A DNA stretch of 57,363 nt from Pumilibacter muris (GCF_943193045.1 NZ_CALPCN010000010.1:1-57363), one strand, 5' to 3'; positions 33,174 through 42,373 are shown, counted from the first letter of the stretch. A program made the numbers and translations. Notes: a model not told the origin generated them from the sequence alone.

Positions 33174-35162
33174 ATGGGAGCGTTAAAAAAGATTTGCGTC
33201 GCGCTCATGGCGGCGGTAATGGCTTTCGGCGCGTTCGCGTGCGGTAAAGGCTCTGAAAACGGCGACGGAGGCAATAAAGGAGACGGCAATAACTCCGCAG
33301 TTTATACCGACCCTTATCCCGACATGAACGACTACGAATTCACGGTGTCGCAACTTGCGGGAACCGACGCGCTCGGGCGCGTGATTATGCCAACGAACAA
33401 AAAGAGCAACGGCAAATATGTGGGCATGTTCTACAACGTGAACAATTCCGAAGCCGATTCGACAACGCCCGAAATTTACGATATTACCAAAATAATGCAA
33501 GGCTACGATTCTATTCAAGAGTGGCTCGCAAAGGGAAAGACGCTTGAAGAATACTTCGAGTACAATCCCGTTTTCAGTCGCGCCGACGATAACGAAATTA
33601 GTCCCAACGGCAAAACTCACTGGTATGCCGAACCGCTGTTCGGCTACTATGCAAACCGCGACAAGTGGGTAATACGCAAGCAAATGGAGCTTCTCGGCTT
33701 AATGGGCGTAGACTTTATAATGATTGACCTAACGAACTATCCGTATTATTTTCAAGATAGCGTTACGGCGGTGCTCGACGTTCTCGTGGAAATGCTCGAC
33801 GAAGGCGTAACGGTGCCGCAAGCCATGCTTGTGCTTCCCACGTTCCCGCAATACGCAAAAACTATGCTTAACGGTTGCTACACCCGTTACTACGGCGAAA
33901 GAAAATACCGCAAGGTTTGGTTCGTTGGCGACGAATCCGTTAATCCGTCGGGCAAAGCGTGGGTTGTAGGGAACTTTAAAGAGGTGGAGCGCGAACTGTG
34001 GGACGACAAACTGTTTTTAAAACAAATGCAATGGCCCACCGACGAACCCGAACCCGACGCCATGCCGTGGATTGATTGGAACGAATATCAATATAACCAT
34101 AACGGAATAATGAATATTTCGCCGTCGCAACATTTGGACGCGTGCTGGTCGAGCAGAGCGTATTTGGAATACGACAGCCCTGTCTATCGCGCTCGCGGTT
34201 GGACTTACGGCGACACGACTACGGGCTACGAGCCCGAAAAGGTGGCGGCGGGGGCGAACTACGCTCAGCAGTGGAACTATGCCATAAGCGGCAAAGGCGG
34301 CGACGTAAAAATAGCCACCGTAACGGGTTGGAACGAATGGGCTATGCGCAAGATAGACAAAACTGAAGAGCCGAACTCTCTTTACGCGCCGTTTGTTGAC
34401 GAATTCGACTTAACGTATTCGCGCGAACTCGAACCCGTAGCGGGTGTCTACGGCGACAACTACGCTTTTCAAACCGCAATGAATATTCGCGCGTTTAAAG
34501 GACTGACGGAGTCGGAGGCGGTAGGGTTTCGCGCGTCGCCTAATATTTCCGACGGCGCGGCTTGGGATTCGTTTAGCCGCAAATATCTTGACGCGGTGGG
34601 AGAAATAGGGGAACGCAACATGCGAACTTATGCGTCGGGTTGCGATTTGACTTACACCGACACAACCGCGCGCAACGATATTTCGTATTTAAAGATTGTG
34701 AACGACGGAGAAAATTTATATGTGCAAGTTGTTTGCAAGGAAAAAATATCCGAATATAAGTCGGGCGACAAAAGTTGGATGAACTTGTATATTTCTACGG
34801 GCGACGAAAACGGTTGGGAAAATTACAATTACGTTATTAACGGCGCTCCCAACGCCGACGGCACCACGTCGGTGGAAAAGCTTAGCGCCGATAAAAGCGG
34901 CAAGCCCGTGCGTGACGCCTCTGCAACCGCGCGCTATTGTGTTTTCGGCAATGCAATCGCTTTCGAAATTCCGCTTTCGGCAATAGGGCAAGCGGAAGGA
35001 AAGCAAATTCAAATTAAAGCTACCGATAACGTTGGCGGTTCGCTTGCGGGCGGAAGCGGCACGCCGTTTAGAAGCGAGCTCTATGGCAACGCATGGGATT
35101 TTTACCTTTACGGCGATGTCGCCCCTGCGGGACGGCTGAACTACGCGTATAAGTTGGCGTAG
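33174..35162 (+). CDS. GH99/WbsX-like glycoside hydrolase lipoprotein
   Basis: 662 aa. Lipoprotein signal MGALKKICVALMAAVMAFGA with lipobox AFAC (C23), then a Gly/Asn-rich linker. The TIM-barrel-like domain (about 60-430) has LLGLMGVDFIMIDLTNYPYY and TVTGWNEWAM; the GWNEW end-of-barrel motif is shared with GH99 endo-alpha-mannosidases and WbsX. The C-terminal domain (about 460-660) is beta-rich, like a carbohydrate-binding module. SD AAAAAGGAGGG; the in-frame upstream stretch is spacer. Linked to the sugar importer, so it probably releases oligosaccharide for uptake. Exact specificity unproven. Confidence 0.65.
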   Translation: MGALKKICVALMAAVMAFGAFACGKGSENGDGGNKGDGNNSAVYTDPYPDMNDYEFTVSQLAGTDALGRVIMPTNKKSNGKYVGMFYNVNNSEADSTTPEIYDITKIMQGYDSIQEWLAKGKTLEEYFEYNPVFSRADDNEISPNGKTHWYAEPLFGYYANRDKWVIRKQMELLGLMGVDFIMIDLTNYPYYFQDSVTAVLDVLVEMLDEGVTVPQAMLVLPTFPQYAKTMLNGCYTRYYGERKYRKVWFVGDESVNPSGKAWVVGNFKEVERELWDDKLFLKQMQWPTDEPEPDAMPWIDWNEYQYNHNGIMNISPSQHLDACWSSRAYLEYDSPVYRARGWTYGDTTTGYEPEKVAAGANYAQQWNYAISGKGGDVKIATVTGWNEWAMRKIDKTEEPNSLYAPFVDEFDLTYSRELEPVAGVYGDNYAFQTAMNIRAFKGLTESEAVGFRASPNISDGAAWDSFSRKYLDAVGEIGERNMRTYASGCDLTYTDTTARNDISYLKIVNDGENLYVQVVCKEKISEYKSGDKSWMNLYISTGDENGWENYNYVINGAPNADGTTSVEKLSADKSGKPVRDASATARYCVFGNAIAFEIPLSAIGQAEGKQIQIKATDNVGGSLAGGSGTPFRSELYGNAWDFYLYGDVAPAGRLNYAYKLA

Positions 35163-35477
35163 GGTTATTGCCGCGTTGTTCCTGCGTTGTAGTGTCTTTG
35201 CGAGCAAGGCGAAGCAATCCCGTGCATGGAGAAAAAGTTGCAACTTTTATCGTTCGGCATAAGTGATTGCCGCGCTCGTTGCACTCGCTCGCAATGACAG
35301 GCTTTCCAAAATATGACAATAAGAAAATATGCGCATACTTTGATTTGCGGGCGCAATCCGTTTGACTAACCGAGAGTTTATTTGATATAATTATTCTTTG
35401 GGGAGCGCGCAAAAAGCGGCGCGTACATGTCGCTTTTTACGGAAAGCTCTTACGCGACTCAAAGGAGAAAATTCTAT
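35163..35477 (+). promoter_or_regulatory. Gap before uraA: repeats, promoter and possible attenuator
   Basis: 35165-35300 holds two GCGAGCG-type palindromic repeats. Promoter TTGACT (35362-35367), 18-bp spacer, TATAAT (35386-35391). The roughly 80-nt leader contains AAAAAGCG (35411-35418) pairing with CGCTTTTT (35431-35438), a terminator-like hairpin ending in T5, and an alternative CGCGC/GCGCG pairing that would exclude it. This could be transcription attenuation. No PyrR-box consensus is evident. Confidence 0.55.
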
Positions 35478-37037
35478 ATGAAAATGGTGTACGGTGTGGA
35501 CGGGAAACCGCCCTTCGGAAAACTGCTGTTGTTTTCGCTTCAACAGCTTTTGGCGATTTTGGCGGCGACAATCGCGGTGCCTATGATTATCGGCAACGGA
35601 ATGTCGCCGAGCGCGGCGCTTTTCGGCGCCGGCGTGGGCACGCTTGTGTATTTGCTCTTCACAAAATTCAAAAGTCCGGTGTTCTTAGGAAGTTCGTTCG
35701 CGTTTCTCGGCTCTATGAGCGCGGCTTTCGCGGGCGGAGTTTCGATGTCGCTCGGATACTTGGGGCTACTGATAGGCGCGGGCTTTGCGGGGCTTGTTTA
35801 TGTGGTGATTGCGCTTATAGTTAAATTTGCGGGCGTAAAATGGATAGATAAGATTATGCCTGCGGTTGTAATAGGACCCACAGTTGCTATTATAGGGCTT
35901 TCGCTTGCCGGCAACGCGATAGGCGACCTTATGCAAGGAAGCGTTACTACGCCTGTTTTGCAATGGCTAATCGAAAACGGCTCTCCCGTTCAAAAAGAAG
36001 TTCAGGTTATGATTTGCTCGCCGTATTTGGCTCTGCTTTGCGGGCTTGTTACTTTGGCGGTTACAATCGTGTGCTCTGTTTTCGGCAAAAAAATGCTGAA
36101 AATGATACCGTTTATTATCGGCATACTCGCGGGCTACGGGCTTGCCTCGATTTTTACGGCAATAGGCTACGGCGCGAAAATAGACGCGCTTAAAATAATA
36201 AACTTCGGGCTGTTCAAGAATATGCAATGGTATCCCGATTTCGCGTTCTTAACCGCGTTTAAGGGCGGATACACGGGAAGCGGCATGGGCGCGTACATAG
36301 GCACAATCGCGGTGGCGTATGTGCCCGTTGCGTTCGTCGTGTTTGCCGAACACCTTGCCGACCACAAGAATATTTCGTCTATCATAGAGCACGACCTGCT
36401 TAAAGAGCCGGGTCTTAGCCGCACTCTTTTGGGCGACGGCGTCGGTTCGGTTGCGGGCGCGTTCTTCGGCGGCTGCCCGAACACTACATACGGCGAGTCG
36501 GTGGGGTGTGTGGCAATATCGGGCAACGCGTCGGTGCGCACAATTCTCGTAACGGCTATAATGGCTATTGTGTCGGCGTTTGTCGCGCCGTTCGTAACGT
36601 TTCTTTCAACTATTCCCAAATGCGTAATGGGCGGCGTTTGTATAGCTCTCTACGGCTTTATAGCGGTGTCTGGCTTAAAGATGATTCAAAAGGTAGATTT
36701 GGGCGACAACAGAAATCTTTTCACCGTGTCGGTTATTCTCATTGCGGGCGTAGGCGGAATGGTGCTTAACATAGGCAAGGTCGTTATAACGTCGGTTGCG
36801 TGCTCGCTTATTTTGGGCATACTTACAAACCTTTTGGTGAATATAGGCAATAAAAAAACCGCAAGCGCCGACGGTGCGCAAACGCAAACGGTTGCCGACT
36901 CGTCGGACGGCGAGGAGAGCGCGAACGGGGAAGCGCCCACTACCGAAGCTGCGGCTACCGCGCTTATGGGTGCGGCTGAAAGCGAACACACGATAAATAA
37001 ATTGAATACTGAGGAGAAAAGGAATGAAGAACTATAA
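35478..37037 (+). CDS. uraA: Uracil permease (NCS2 family)
   Basis: 519 aa with 12-14 membrane segments. [20 protein letters not shown] opens the protein, a wording typical of UraA/PyrP. The NCS2 signature appears around [19 protein letters not shown] and [13 protein letters not shown], where uracil- and proton-binding Glu residues lie. A Glu/Ala-rich cytosolic tail of about 55 residues (465-519) is longer than usual. ATG 35478 is chosen for SD AAAGGAG. It is coupled to upp, whose ATG lies 14 bp inside this gene. Confidence 0.93.
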   Translation: MKMVYGVDGKPPFGKLLLFSLQQLLAILAATIAVPMIIGNGMSPSAALFGAGVGTLVYLLFTKFKSPVFLGSSFAFLGSMSAAFAGGVSMSLGYLGLLIGAGFAGLVYVVIALIVKFAGVKWIDKIMPAVVIGPTVAIIGLSLAGNAIGDLMQGSVTTPVLQWLIENGSPVQKEVQVMICSPYLALLCGLVTLAVTIVCSVFGKKMLKMIPFIIGILAGYGLASIFTAIGYGAKIDALKIINFGLFKNMQWYPDFAFLTAFKGGYTGSGMGAYIGTIAVAYVPVAFVVFAEHLADHKNISSIIEHDLLKEPGLSRTLLGDGVGSVAGAFFGGCPNTTYGESVGCVAISGNASVRTILVTAIMAIVSAFVAPFVTFLSTIPKCVMGGVCIALYGFIAVSGLKMIQKVDLGDNRNLFTVSVILIAGVGGMVLNIGKVVITSVACSLILGILTNLLVNIGNKKTASADGAQTQTVADSSDGEESANGEAPTTEAAATALMGAAESEHTINKLNTEEKRNEEL

Positions 37038-37662
37038 AAACGTCACTGTGCTCGACCACCCGCTTATAAGGCACAAAATCGCCATACTGCGCGATAAAAA
37101 CACAGGCACGAAACAATTTAGAGAACTCGTTGAAGAAATAACCACTTTAATGGCTTTCGAAAGTTTTAAGGAAGTTCCCACCAAAACGGTTAACGTTACC
37201 ACTCCGCTCGAAAAATGCGAGCAGGAAATGGTTGTGGAGGGGAGCGTTGCAATCGTTCCCATACTTCGGGCGGGACTCGGCATGGTGAGCGGCGTTCACA
37301 CGCTGTTTCCCACAGCGAAAGTGGGGCATATAGGAATGTACCGCAACGAAGAAACGCTCGAACCGCAGGAATACTATTGCAAACTTCCCGACGGTATCGA
37401 AAAAATGCAAGTCGTGCTTTTAGACCCCATGCTTGCAACGGGCGGCAGCGCATGCGACGCAATCGCTCTTTTGAAAAAGCGCGGCTGTAAATCCATTAAA
37501 CTTATGAACGTTATAGGGGCGCCCGAAGGGGTGAAAAAAGTAGCGGAAGCTCACCCCGACGTGAACGTATATATCGCCACGCTCGACCGTTGCTTAAACG
37601 AAAACGGCTATATTCTTCCCGGTCTCGGCGACGCGGGCGACAGACTTTTCGGCACGAAATAA
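37024..37662 (+). CDS. upp: Uracil phosphoribosyltransferase
   Basis: 212 aa, standard length. It makes UMP from uracil and PRPP. Features: [20 protein letters not shown] at the start, [13 protein letters not shown], the PRPP loop [11 protein letters not shown], and the C-terminal [13 protein letters not shown] uracil site. SD GAGGAGAAAAGG lies inside uraA. With the permease it forms a complete uracil salvage unit, followed by a strong terminator. Confidence 0.97.
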   Translation: MKNYKNVTVLDHPLIRHKIAILRDKNTGTKQFRELVEEITTLMAFESFKEVPTKTVNVTTPLEKCEQEMVVEGSVAIVPILRAGLGMVSGVHTLFPTAKVGHIGMYRNEETLEPQEYYCKLPDGIEKMQVVLLDPMLATGGSACDAIALLKKRGCKSIKLMNVIGAPEGVKKVAEAHPDVNVYIATLDRCLNENGYILPGLGDAGDRLFGTK

Positions 37663-37667
37663 AAAGT

Positions 37668-37703
37668 TTCCGACCTTTTGATTGCAAAAGGTCGGAATTT
37701 TTT
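37668..37703 (+). terminator. Terminator after upp
   Basis: Arms TTCCGACCTTTT and AAAAGGTCGGAA around a 6-nt loop, then T6. Confidence 0.9.
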
Positions 37704-37790
37704 AACAAAGACTTTCCGCTCCGAATAACGCTTATTAAAATGAAAATAATTGCGATTTAAATTGCGGGGCTCGCGTTGCGCCTGCCGCAG

Positions 37791-38168
37791 TTATATTCCC
37801 ATAAACTTTTTTATGCACTCCACAGTCTCATCGCTGAGGTCGTGCTCTATTTTGCAACAGTCTATTCCCGCAGTTTGCTCGCTAACTCCGAGACGCAACA
37901 AAAAGTCGTGCAAAAGCCTGTGTTTTCCGTATATGCGCTCCGCTTCTTTTTTGCCTTGCTCCGTAAGGCTTATGTCGCCGTAGGGCTGCTTAATAAGCAG
38001 TCCTTTTTCGGCAAGTTCACTGAGTGCGTTGGTAACGGCGGGCTTCGATACTCCCAAACGCTCGGCAACGCTCGTAACTTTAATACGCTCTCCGTTAAGC
38101 GTTAGTATGAGAGCCGCTTCCAAATAATCCTCAGCCGAAATGGTGAGCTTTTGTTCGAATTTGTTCAT
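37791..38168 (-). CDS. DtxR/MntR-family metal-dependent repressor
   Basis: 125 aa, two-domain MntR-like size (no SH3-type domain). Winged HTH with VTSVAERLGVSKPAVTNALS (31-50). The metal ligands are mixed: D14 and E17 correspond to MntR-type residues, H83 follows, while C105-x-x-E108-H109 has the Cys of iron-sensing DtxR/IdeR. It is divergent from feoA-feoA-feoB, whose promoter is flanked by two TTAACTTCGGTTAA-like dyads, so Fe-dependent repression of iron uptake is likely. ATG 38168 is chosen: an extended -10 ends 6 nt before it, there is no SD, and the mRNA may be leaderless. Confidence 0.88.
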   Translation of the reverse strand: MNKFEQKLTISAEDYLEAALILTLNGERIKVTSVAERLGVSKPAVTNALSELAEKGLLIKQPYGDISLTEQGKKEAERIYGKHRLLHDFLLRLGVSEQTAGIDCCKIEHDLSDETVECIKKFMGI

Positions 38169-38174
38169 ACAAGC

Positions 38175-38183
38175 ATTATAACA
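38175..38183 (-). promoter_or_regulatory. Extended -10 promoter of the DtxR-type gene, close to the ATG
   Basis: TGTTATAAT (read on the minus strand), then six bases GCTTGT and the ATG. No good -35 at 17 bp, consistent with an extended -10. The transcript would begin at or within 1-2 nt of the start codon. Confidence 0.6.
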
Positions 38184-38224
38184 TATATTTTCGGGAAAAG
38201 CCACAAAAATTTTTAAAAAATATT

Positions 38225-38308
38225 TTAACTTCGGTTAACATTTGCTTGACGGAAGCGGTTTTTGGGAGTATAATGTTAATCGAAGTTAAAAATGTTAGCG
38301 GAGGTTAA
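38225..38308 (+). promoter_or_regulatory. feo promoter with two or three DtxR-type operators
   Basis: TTGACG (38246-38251), 17-bp spacer, TATAAT (38269-38274). TTAACTTCGGTTAA (38225-38238) lies just upstream of the -35, and TTAATCGAAGTTAA (38276-38289), the reverse-complement form, directly after the -10. A weaker third copy, TTAGCGGAGGTTAA (38295-38308), overlaps the SD. This layout allows tight metal-dependent repression. Confidence 0.85.
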
Positions 38309-38312
38309 AATT

Positions 38313-38525
38313 ATGCCTATAACTGTTGCGCCTCGCGGATGCGAGCTTGAAGTGCGAAAGGTGGGAGCCGACGGGCAAACAAAAAAACATTTGCGCGAGC
38401 TCGGAATTAGCGAGGGCAGTAAAGTAACGCTTTTGTCGCAGACGGGCGGCAATGTGATTTTAGTTGTTAAAGAGGGCAGGCTGTGCCTTGATAAAACGCT
38501 TGCGGGAAAAATTTTAGTATCATGA
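38313..38525 (+). CDS. feoA: FeoA-domain protein (first copy)
   Basis: 70 aa SH3-like FeoA domain. It begins MPITVAPRGCELEVRKVGAD and has the usual HLRELGISEGSKVTLL...GGNVILVVKEGRLCLDKTLA layout. SD GCGGAGG with ATG 38313. FeoA proteins bind or stimulate the ferrous transporter FeoB at the membrane's inner face. First gene of the operon, directly behind the metal-regulated promoter. Confidence 0.9.
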   Translation: MPITVAPRGCELEVRKVGADGQTKKHLRELGISEGSKVTLLSQTGGNVILVVKEGRLCLDKTLAGKILVS

Positions 38526-38601
38526 TTTGTCGTTTTGCAAATTTGCCATAACGTAGAAAAAATATTGTAGATAAAAATAAAACAAAGAAAGGAGAAAAAA
38601 C

Positions 38602-38826
38602 ATGAGCAAACTACTAAGCGATTTTGTTGCGGGCGAGAGCGGCAAAATTAAAGCCGTTACTGGCGAGGGGCGAATACGTCGTCGGCTTTTCGATATGGGC
38701 GTGACTCCCGGCGCGGAACTTACAATGCGAAAAAAAGCGCCGCTCGGCGACCCTATGGAAATAACGCTCAGAGGCTACGAGCTTACGTTGAGAAAAGCGG
38801 AAGCGGCATGCGTAGAAGTTGAATAG
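38602..38826 (+). CDS. feoA: FeoA-domain protein (second copy)
   Basis: 74 aa FeoA domain: LSDFVAGESGKIKAVTGEGRIRRRLFDMGVTPGAELTM, then PLGDPMEITLRGYELTLRKAEA. This copy has the GxxxRRRLxDMGVTPG wording of canonical FeoA, while the first copy is more diverged. SD AAAGGAG. Two tandem FeoA proteins before FeoB is a common Clostridia arrangement. Confidence 0.93.
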   Translation: MSKLLSDFVAGESGKIKAVTGEGRIRRRLFDMGVTPGAELTMRKKAPLGDPMEITLRGYELTLRKAEAACVEVE

Positions 38827-38867
38827 CTGAATTAGTCGGTTTAAAAAAATACGGAGGTTAAAAAAGA

Positions 38868-41147
38868 ATGAAAACGTTTGCTTTAATCGGAAATCCCAAC
38901 TGCGGAAAAACCACGCTTTTCAACGCTCTTACGGGAAGCGCCGCGCACGTCGGCAACTGGCCGGGCGTTACGGTGGATAAGCGCGAGGGCGTTTGCAAAA
39001 AGGGAAGCGAACATATAAATATTGTGGACTTGCCGGGAATATATTCGCTGTCGCCTTACACGCCCGAAGAGGTGATTTCGCGCAACTATATTTTAGACGG
39101 CAATCCTTACGGCGTAATAAACATAATAGACGCAACCAACTTAGAGCGCAACTTGTATTTAACTACGCAACTGCTCGAAATGGACGTTCCCGTTATAGTG
39201 GCGCTCAACATGATGGACGAGGTGGAAAAAGCGGGCGATAAGGTTGACGCGAAAGCAATAGAGCTTGCGCTCGGGGTTCCCGTTGTGCCCGTGTCGGCGA
39301 TTAATGGAACGGGAATAAAAGAACTTGTTCGGCGCGCCGCCGCTATGCCGCGCGAGCGCAAAGGCAAAACCGTGCTCGAACAAGCGCTCGGAGCTAAAAT
39401 AGACGGCGCGAAAAAGTTTTTCGAAGCCGAAGAAGTTTCGTCGCCTTTATTCCATGCAATAAAATTGCTTGAAAACGACGAGCTCGAACTCGGGCGCAAA
39501 GGTGCGAAAGAAACGTTTGAAAAGCTATCGGGCGGCGAAGATTTTGAAGCGGTTATAGCCGACGAACGATACAAATACATATCGCAAAACTTATCGGTTG
39601 CAAAAACCAAAACAAAAAAAGAAAAGCTTACAAAGTCGGATAAAATCGACAGAGTGCTTACACACCGCGTGTTTGCGATTCCCATATTTATAGCGATTTT
39701 GTTCGCGGTGTTTCACGTCACCTTTTCGGAAGATTTTCTTTACATAGGCGCATGGGCGGGCTTAGGAAAAGGGCTTCCCGCGCTCGACGACCTTAATATT
39801 TCGGACGGAATGAAAACGTTCGTGGGGATTTTTTACGACGGCGCGGTGTTTTCGCCGGGTGTGATTCTGTTTAACGCGTTCGACACTCTTTTCGGCACTA
39901 TTATCGACGCGGTCGGCGGTGCAATCGGCACCGAATGGCTTTCGGGGCTTGTTGCCGACGGCGTTTTGGGCGGATTGTTCGCCGTTCTCGGCTTCTTGCC
40001 GCAAATTCTTATGCTGTTTATGTGGTTTTCCGTTTTGGAAGACAGCGGCTACATGGCGCGTATAGCGTTTGTGCTCGATAGAATTTTTCGCCGTTTCGGG
40101 CTTTCGGGGCGTTCGTTTATGCCTATGATTATGGGCTTCGGCTGTTCCGTTCCCGCAATGGTAAACACGCGCACGCTTGCCGACGAAAACGAGAGGGTGG
40201 CTACCGTTCGCGTTATTCCGTTCTTTTCTTGCGGGGCAAAACTTCCCATTCTCACCGCGATTGCGGGCGGCATAGTTCAACACTTCGGAGTGGGCAACGC
40301 CGACCTCATAACCTACGGAATGTATTTGCTCGGGATAGTGGCGGCGGTTGTAAGCGTGCTTATAATGCGAAACACCACAATGAAAGGAGAGGTTCCGCCG
40401 TTTATTATGGAGCTTCCCGCGTATCATTGGCCGCGCTTTAAAAACCTTACGCTTCATTTGTGGGATAAAACGAAGCACTTCGTTAAAAAGGCTTTCACAA
40501 TAATATTCGCGTCTACGGTTATAATTTGGCTGTTCTCGCACCTAAGCCCGAGTTGGCATTACCTTGACGATTCGCGCATGAACGAATCCATTCTCGCGCA
40601 ACTCGGCATGTTCATTCAGCCGCTTTTCACGCCGCTTGGCTTCGGTTCGCAAATAGGGGCATTCGGTTGGGTGTTTGCCGTTGCCGCCGTTACGGGACTT
40701 GTCGCTAAGGAAAACGTTATTGCAACTTTCGGAACGCTCGGCGCCTGCCTTATAGCTATGGGCGCGAACGTGGGCGGCGTAACGTCGGGCGCGCTTCTTG
40801 CCGACGAAGAGGGCATAACTTCGGCTATTGCTATGATGCAGGCAACGGGCATAACTATTCCCGCGCTTATATCGTTTATCGCGTTTAACATGACTACTAT
40901 TCCTTGCTTCGCGGCTTGCGCTACGGCAAGAGCGGAACTTCCCAAAGGAAAATTTATATGGACGGTTCTGTTCTGGGTTGCGGCAAGCTACATTGTGGGC
41001 GCCGCCGTCTACACAATCGGAAGTTGGTGGTGGACTTCGTTCGTTTGGGTTGCGGCTACGGCTTTGGCGGTAACGCTTATTGTGCTGAACAACAAGGGCA
41101 AACTTAAATTGCGCAAGAACAAGAAACATTCGGAGGTTACGGCATGA
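38868..41147 (+). CDS. feoB: Ferrous iron transporter FeoB
   Basis: 759 aa polytopic transporter. The cytosolic GTPase domain has the P-loop GNPNCGKT (8-15), DLPG (54-57) and ALNMMDE, followed by a helical GDI-like linker and about 8-10 membrane helices with the Gate regions (RSFMPMIMGFGCSVPAMVNTRT, AKENVIATFGTLG). It imports Fe2+ under the DtxR-type promoter. SD ACGGAGG. Its stop overlaps the ATG of the small Cys-rich gene (ATGA). The tail LKLRKNKKH is basic. Confidence 0.97.
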   Translation: MKTFALIGNPNCGKTTLFNALTGSAAHVGNWPGVTVDKREGVCKKGSEHINIVDLPGIYSLSPYTPEEVISRNYILDGNPYGVINIIDATNLERNLYLTTQLLEMDVPVIVALNMMDEVEKAGDKVDAKAIELALGVPVVPVSAINGTGIKELVRRAAAMPRERKGKTVLEQALGAKIDGAKKFFEAEEVSSPLFHAIKLLENDELELGRKGAKETFEKLSGGEDFEAVIADERYKYISQNLSVAKTKTKKEKLTKSDKIDRVLTHRVFAIPIFIAILFAVFHVTFSEDFLYIGAWAGLGKGLPALDDLNISDGMKTFVGIFYDGAVFSPGVILFNAFDTLFGTIIDAVGGAIGTEWLSGLVADGVLGGLFAVLGFLPQILMLFMWFSVLEDSGYMARIAFVLDRIFRRFGLSGRSFMPMIMGFGCSVPAMVNTRTLADENERVATVRVIPFFSCGAKLPILTAIAGGIVQHFGVGNADLITYGMYLLGIVAAVVSVLIMRNTTMKGEVPPFIMELPAYHWPRFKNLTLHLWDKTKHFVKKAFTIIFASTVIIWLFSHLSPSWHYLDDSRMNESILAQLGMFIQPLFTPLGFGSQIGAFGWVFAVAAVTGLVAKENVIATFGTLGACLIAMGANVGGVTSGALLADEEGITSAIAMMQATGITIPALISFIAFNMTTIPCFAACATARAELPKGKFIWTVLFWVAASYIVGAAVYTIGSWWWTSFVWVAATALAVTLIVLNNKGKLKLRKNKKHSEVTA

Positions 41148-41341
41148 CTTGGTGGGAAATAGTTATTCTTGCAGTTGTTTGCGCGGCGTTCGTGTGCGCG
41201 TTGGCGATTGCGATATATTCGAAAGTGAAGCATAAAGGCGGGTGCGATTGCGGCGGTGAGTGCTCGCAGTGCGGCGGATGCTGTTCGAGCCGCGTTCCCG
41301 CAAACGGCGGAGAAAACGAAAAAAGTATCCGCCGCAAATAA
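41144..41341 (+). CDS. FeoB-associated Cys-rich membrane protein
   Basis: 65 aa. One membrane helix (residues about 4-25, WEIVILAVVCAAFVCALAIA), then KHKGGCDCGGECSQCGGCCS with six cysteines in 12 residues. This matches the FeoB-associated family (PF12669) found behind feoB in Firmicutes; the cysteines could bind iron or an Fe-S cluster. ATGA overlap with feoB gives translational coupling. It closes the operon before the terminator at 41375. Confidence 0.88.
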   Translation: MTWWEIVILAVVCAAFVCALAIAIYSKVKHKGGCDCGGECSQCGGCCSSRVPANGGENEKSIRRK

Positions 41342-41374
41342 AATTGCCCATACATACATCCTTACTTTTTATTG

Positions 41375-41416
41375 CAAAAAGAGACGGTTCGTATTGCCGC
41401 CTCTTTTTGTTTTTTC
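41375..41416 (+). terminator. Terminator of the feo operon
   Basis: Arms CAAAAAGAGACGG and CCGCCTCTTTTTG around a short loop, then T6. Confidence 0.85.
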
Positions 41417-41458
41417 GCCTAACTTTGCGCGCGTAAAAAGTAGTCGAACAAAAACGGA

Positions 41459-41487
41459 TTGACTTTATATAAATTATGTGGTATACT
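41459..41487 (+). promoter_or_regulatory. Promoter immediately before the membrane-protein start
   Basis: TTGACT (41459-41464), 17-bp spacer, TATACT (41482-41487), then AATTTTA and ATG at 41495. A start about 7 nt after the -10 leaves no room for a 5' leader or SD. Confidence 0.7.
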
Positions 41488-41494
41488 AATTTTA

Positions 41495-42100
41495 ATGTTG
41501 GAGTGCGCTAACAAGGTAATAAATTCTATAAAGCCGTTTTTGCTTCCTACGCTCGTGGGAATAGTTTGCGTTGCCGTAGGCGCCGTTTTGGTTACGGCGG
41601 CGGTGCGTCAAATTCGGCGGCAAATAAAACTTTATAATTCGATTACTCTTGTGGAACTCAAAAATTTTAAATGGCATTATTTGGTGTTTGCGGGCATAAT
41701 CGCGTTTTTCATTTTTTACGCCGTAACGCAAATGGCAGACCCGCAAGGTCCCGAAGCTGTTTTAATGCGCGAGGTTATGGGCATGAAGCGTTGGCAAACA
41801 AACGTTATGCTCGGCGCGCTTTCGGGGCTGTTGCTTTGCGTGGAGTTTTTTTTGGTGGTTCTCATGAAAAGCCGTAGCGCGGTTGTGGATAGGGGAATAT
41901 ATTCGGGTATGCGGTATCTCGACTGGTATCACGTTCACGATTACATTATAGACGAGGAACGCGGGCACGTTATCCTCTCATCCGACCGCTACACGTTTTT
42001 TACGCTTAGGGGCACCACTCCGCCGCTTAAAGTGGCTAAAAACGATATTCCCAAATTAAAGTTTATTCTCAACAAAAACAAAAATAAGTTCTCTTTGTAA
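41495..42100 (+). CDS. Membrane protein of unknown function
   Basis: 201 aa. Three membrane segments (about residues 15-36, 64-82 and 107-128 from this start). The cytosolic C-terminal domain (about 130-200) reads YLDWYHVHDYIIDEERGHVI...YTFFTLRGTTPPLKV, a PH-like or DUF5673-type small beta domain. ATG 41495 is chosen because the region before it is the promoter itself. There is no SD, and the message may be leaderless. It is separate from feo by a terminator. No function assigned. Confidence 0.65.
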   Translation: MLECANKVINSIKPFLLPTLVGIVCVAVGAVLVTAAVRQIRRQIKLYNSITLVELKNFKWHYLVFAGIIAFFIFYAVTQMADPQGPEAVLMREVMGMKRWQTNVMLGALSGLLLCVEFFLVVLMKSRSAVVDRGIYSGMRYLDWYHVHDYIIDEERGHVILSSDRYTFFTLRGTTPPLKVAKNDIPKLKFILNKNKNKFSL

Positions 42101-42135
42101 AGTTAAATCCGCAAACCTCTTGGAGCGAATAAAAA

Positions 42136-42333
42136 ATGCAAGAAGTCAAAAAGACAAGACCGAGAAAAACTCGTAAAATAGTCGAGCCGCATTTTGTGTG
42201 CGACTGCGAAGATTTGTTGCCGTTCGCGTGGCGCACTCCGCCCGAAGTGGATTTGAGGCGTTGCAGCAAAGTTTTGCGCGACATGGGGCAACGCGAGCAA
42301 GAGCGTTTAGCTCCGCCCAAATCGAAAAAATAA
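42136..42333 (+). CDS. Small basic protein, hypothetical
   Basis: 65 aa, rich in Lys and Arg at both ends (MQEVKKTRPRKTRKIVEP, LAPPKSKK), with FVCDCEDLLPFAWRTPPEVDLRRC in the middle containing a CxC. SD TTGGAGCG precedes the ATG, and a terminator follows 3 bp after the stop. It probably shares a transcript with the upstream membrane-protein gene (35-bp gap). Not recognised. Confidence 0.5.
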   Translation: MQEVKKTRPRKTRKIVEPHFVCDCEDLLPFAWRTPPEVDLRRCSKVLRDMGQREQERLAPPKSKK

Positions 42334-42335
42334 AT

Positions 42336-42373
42336 AAAAAAACTTCTCTTTAAATACGAAAGGGAAGTTTTTT
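42336..42373. terminator. Bidirectional terminator
   Basis: AAAAAAACTTCTCTTT and GAAAGGGAAGTTTTTT around AAATAC. It sits between the small basic gene (+) and the convergent lipoprotein gene (-), which ends at 42424. Confidence 0.85.

Noticed and set aside
41425-41436. TTGCGCGCGTAA as a further LacI operator
   Set aside because: One mismatch, one arm only, next to an unrelated gene and beside a terminator; likely chance.
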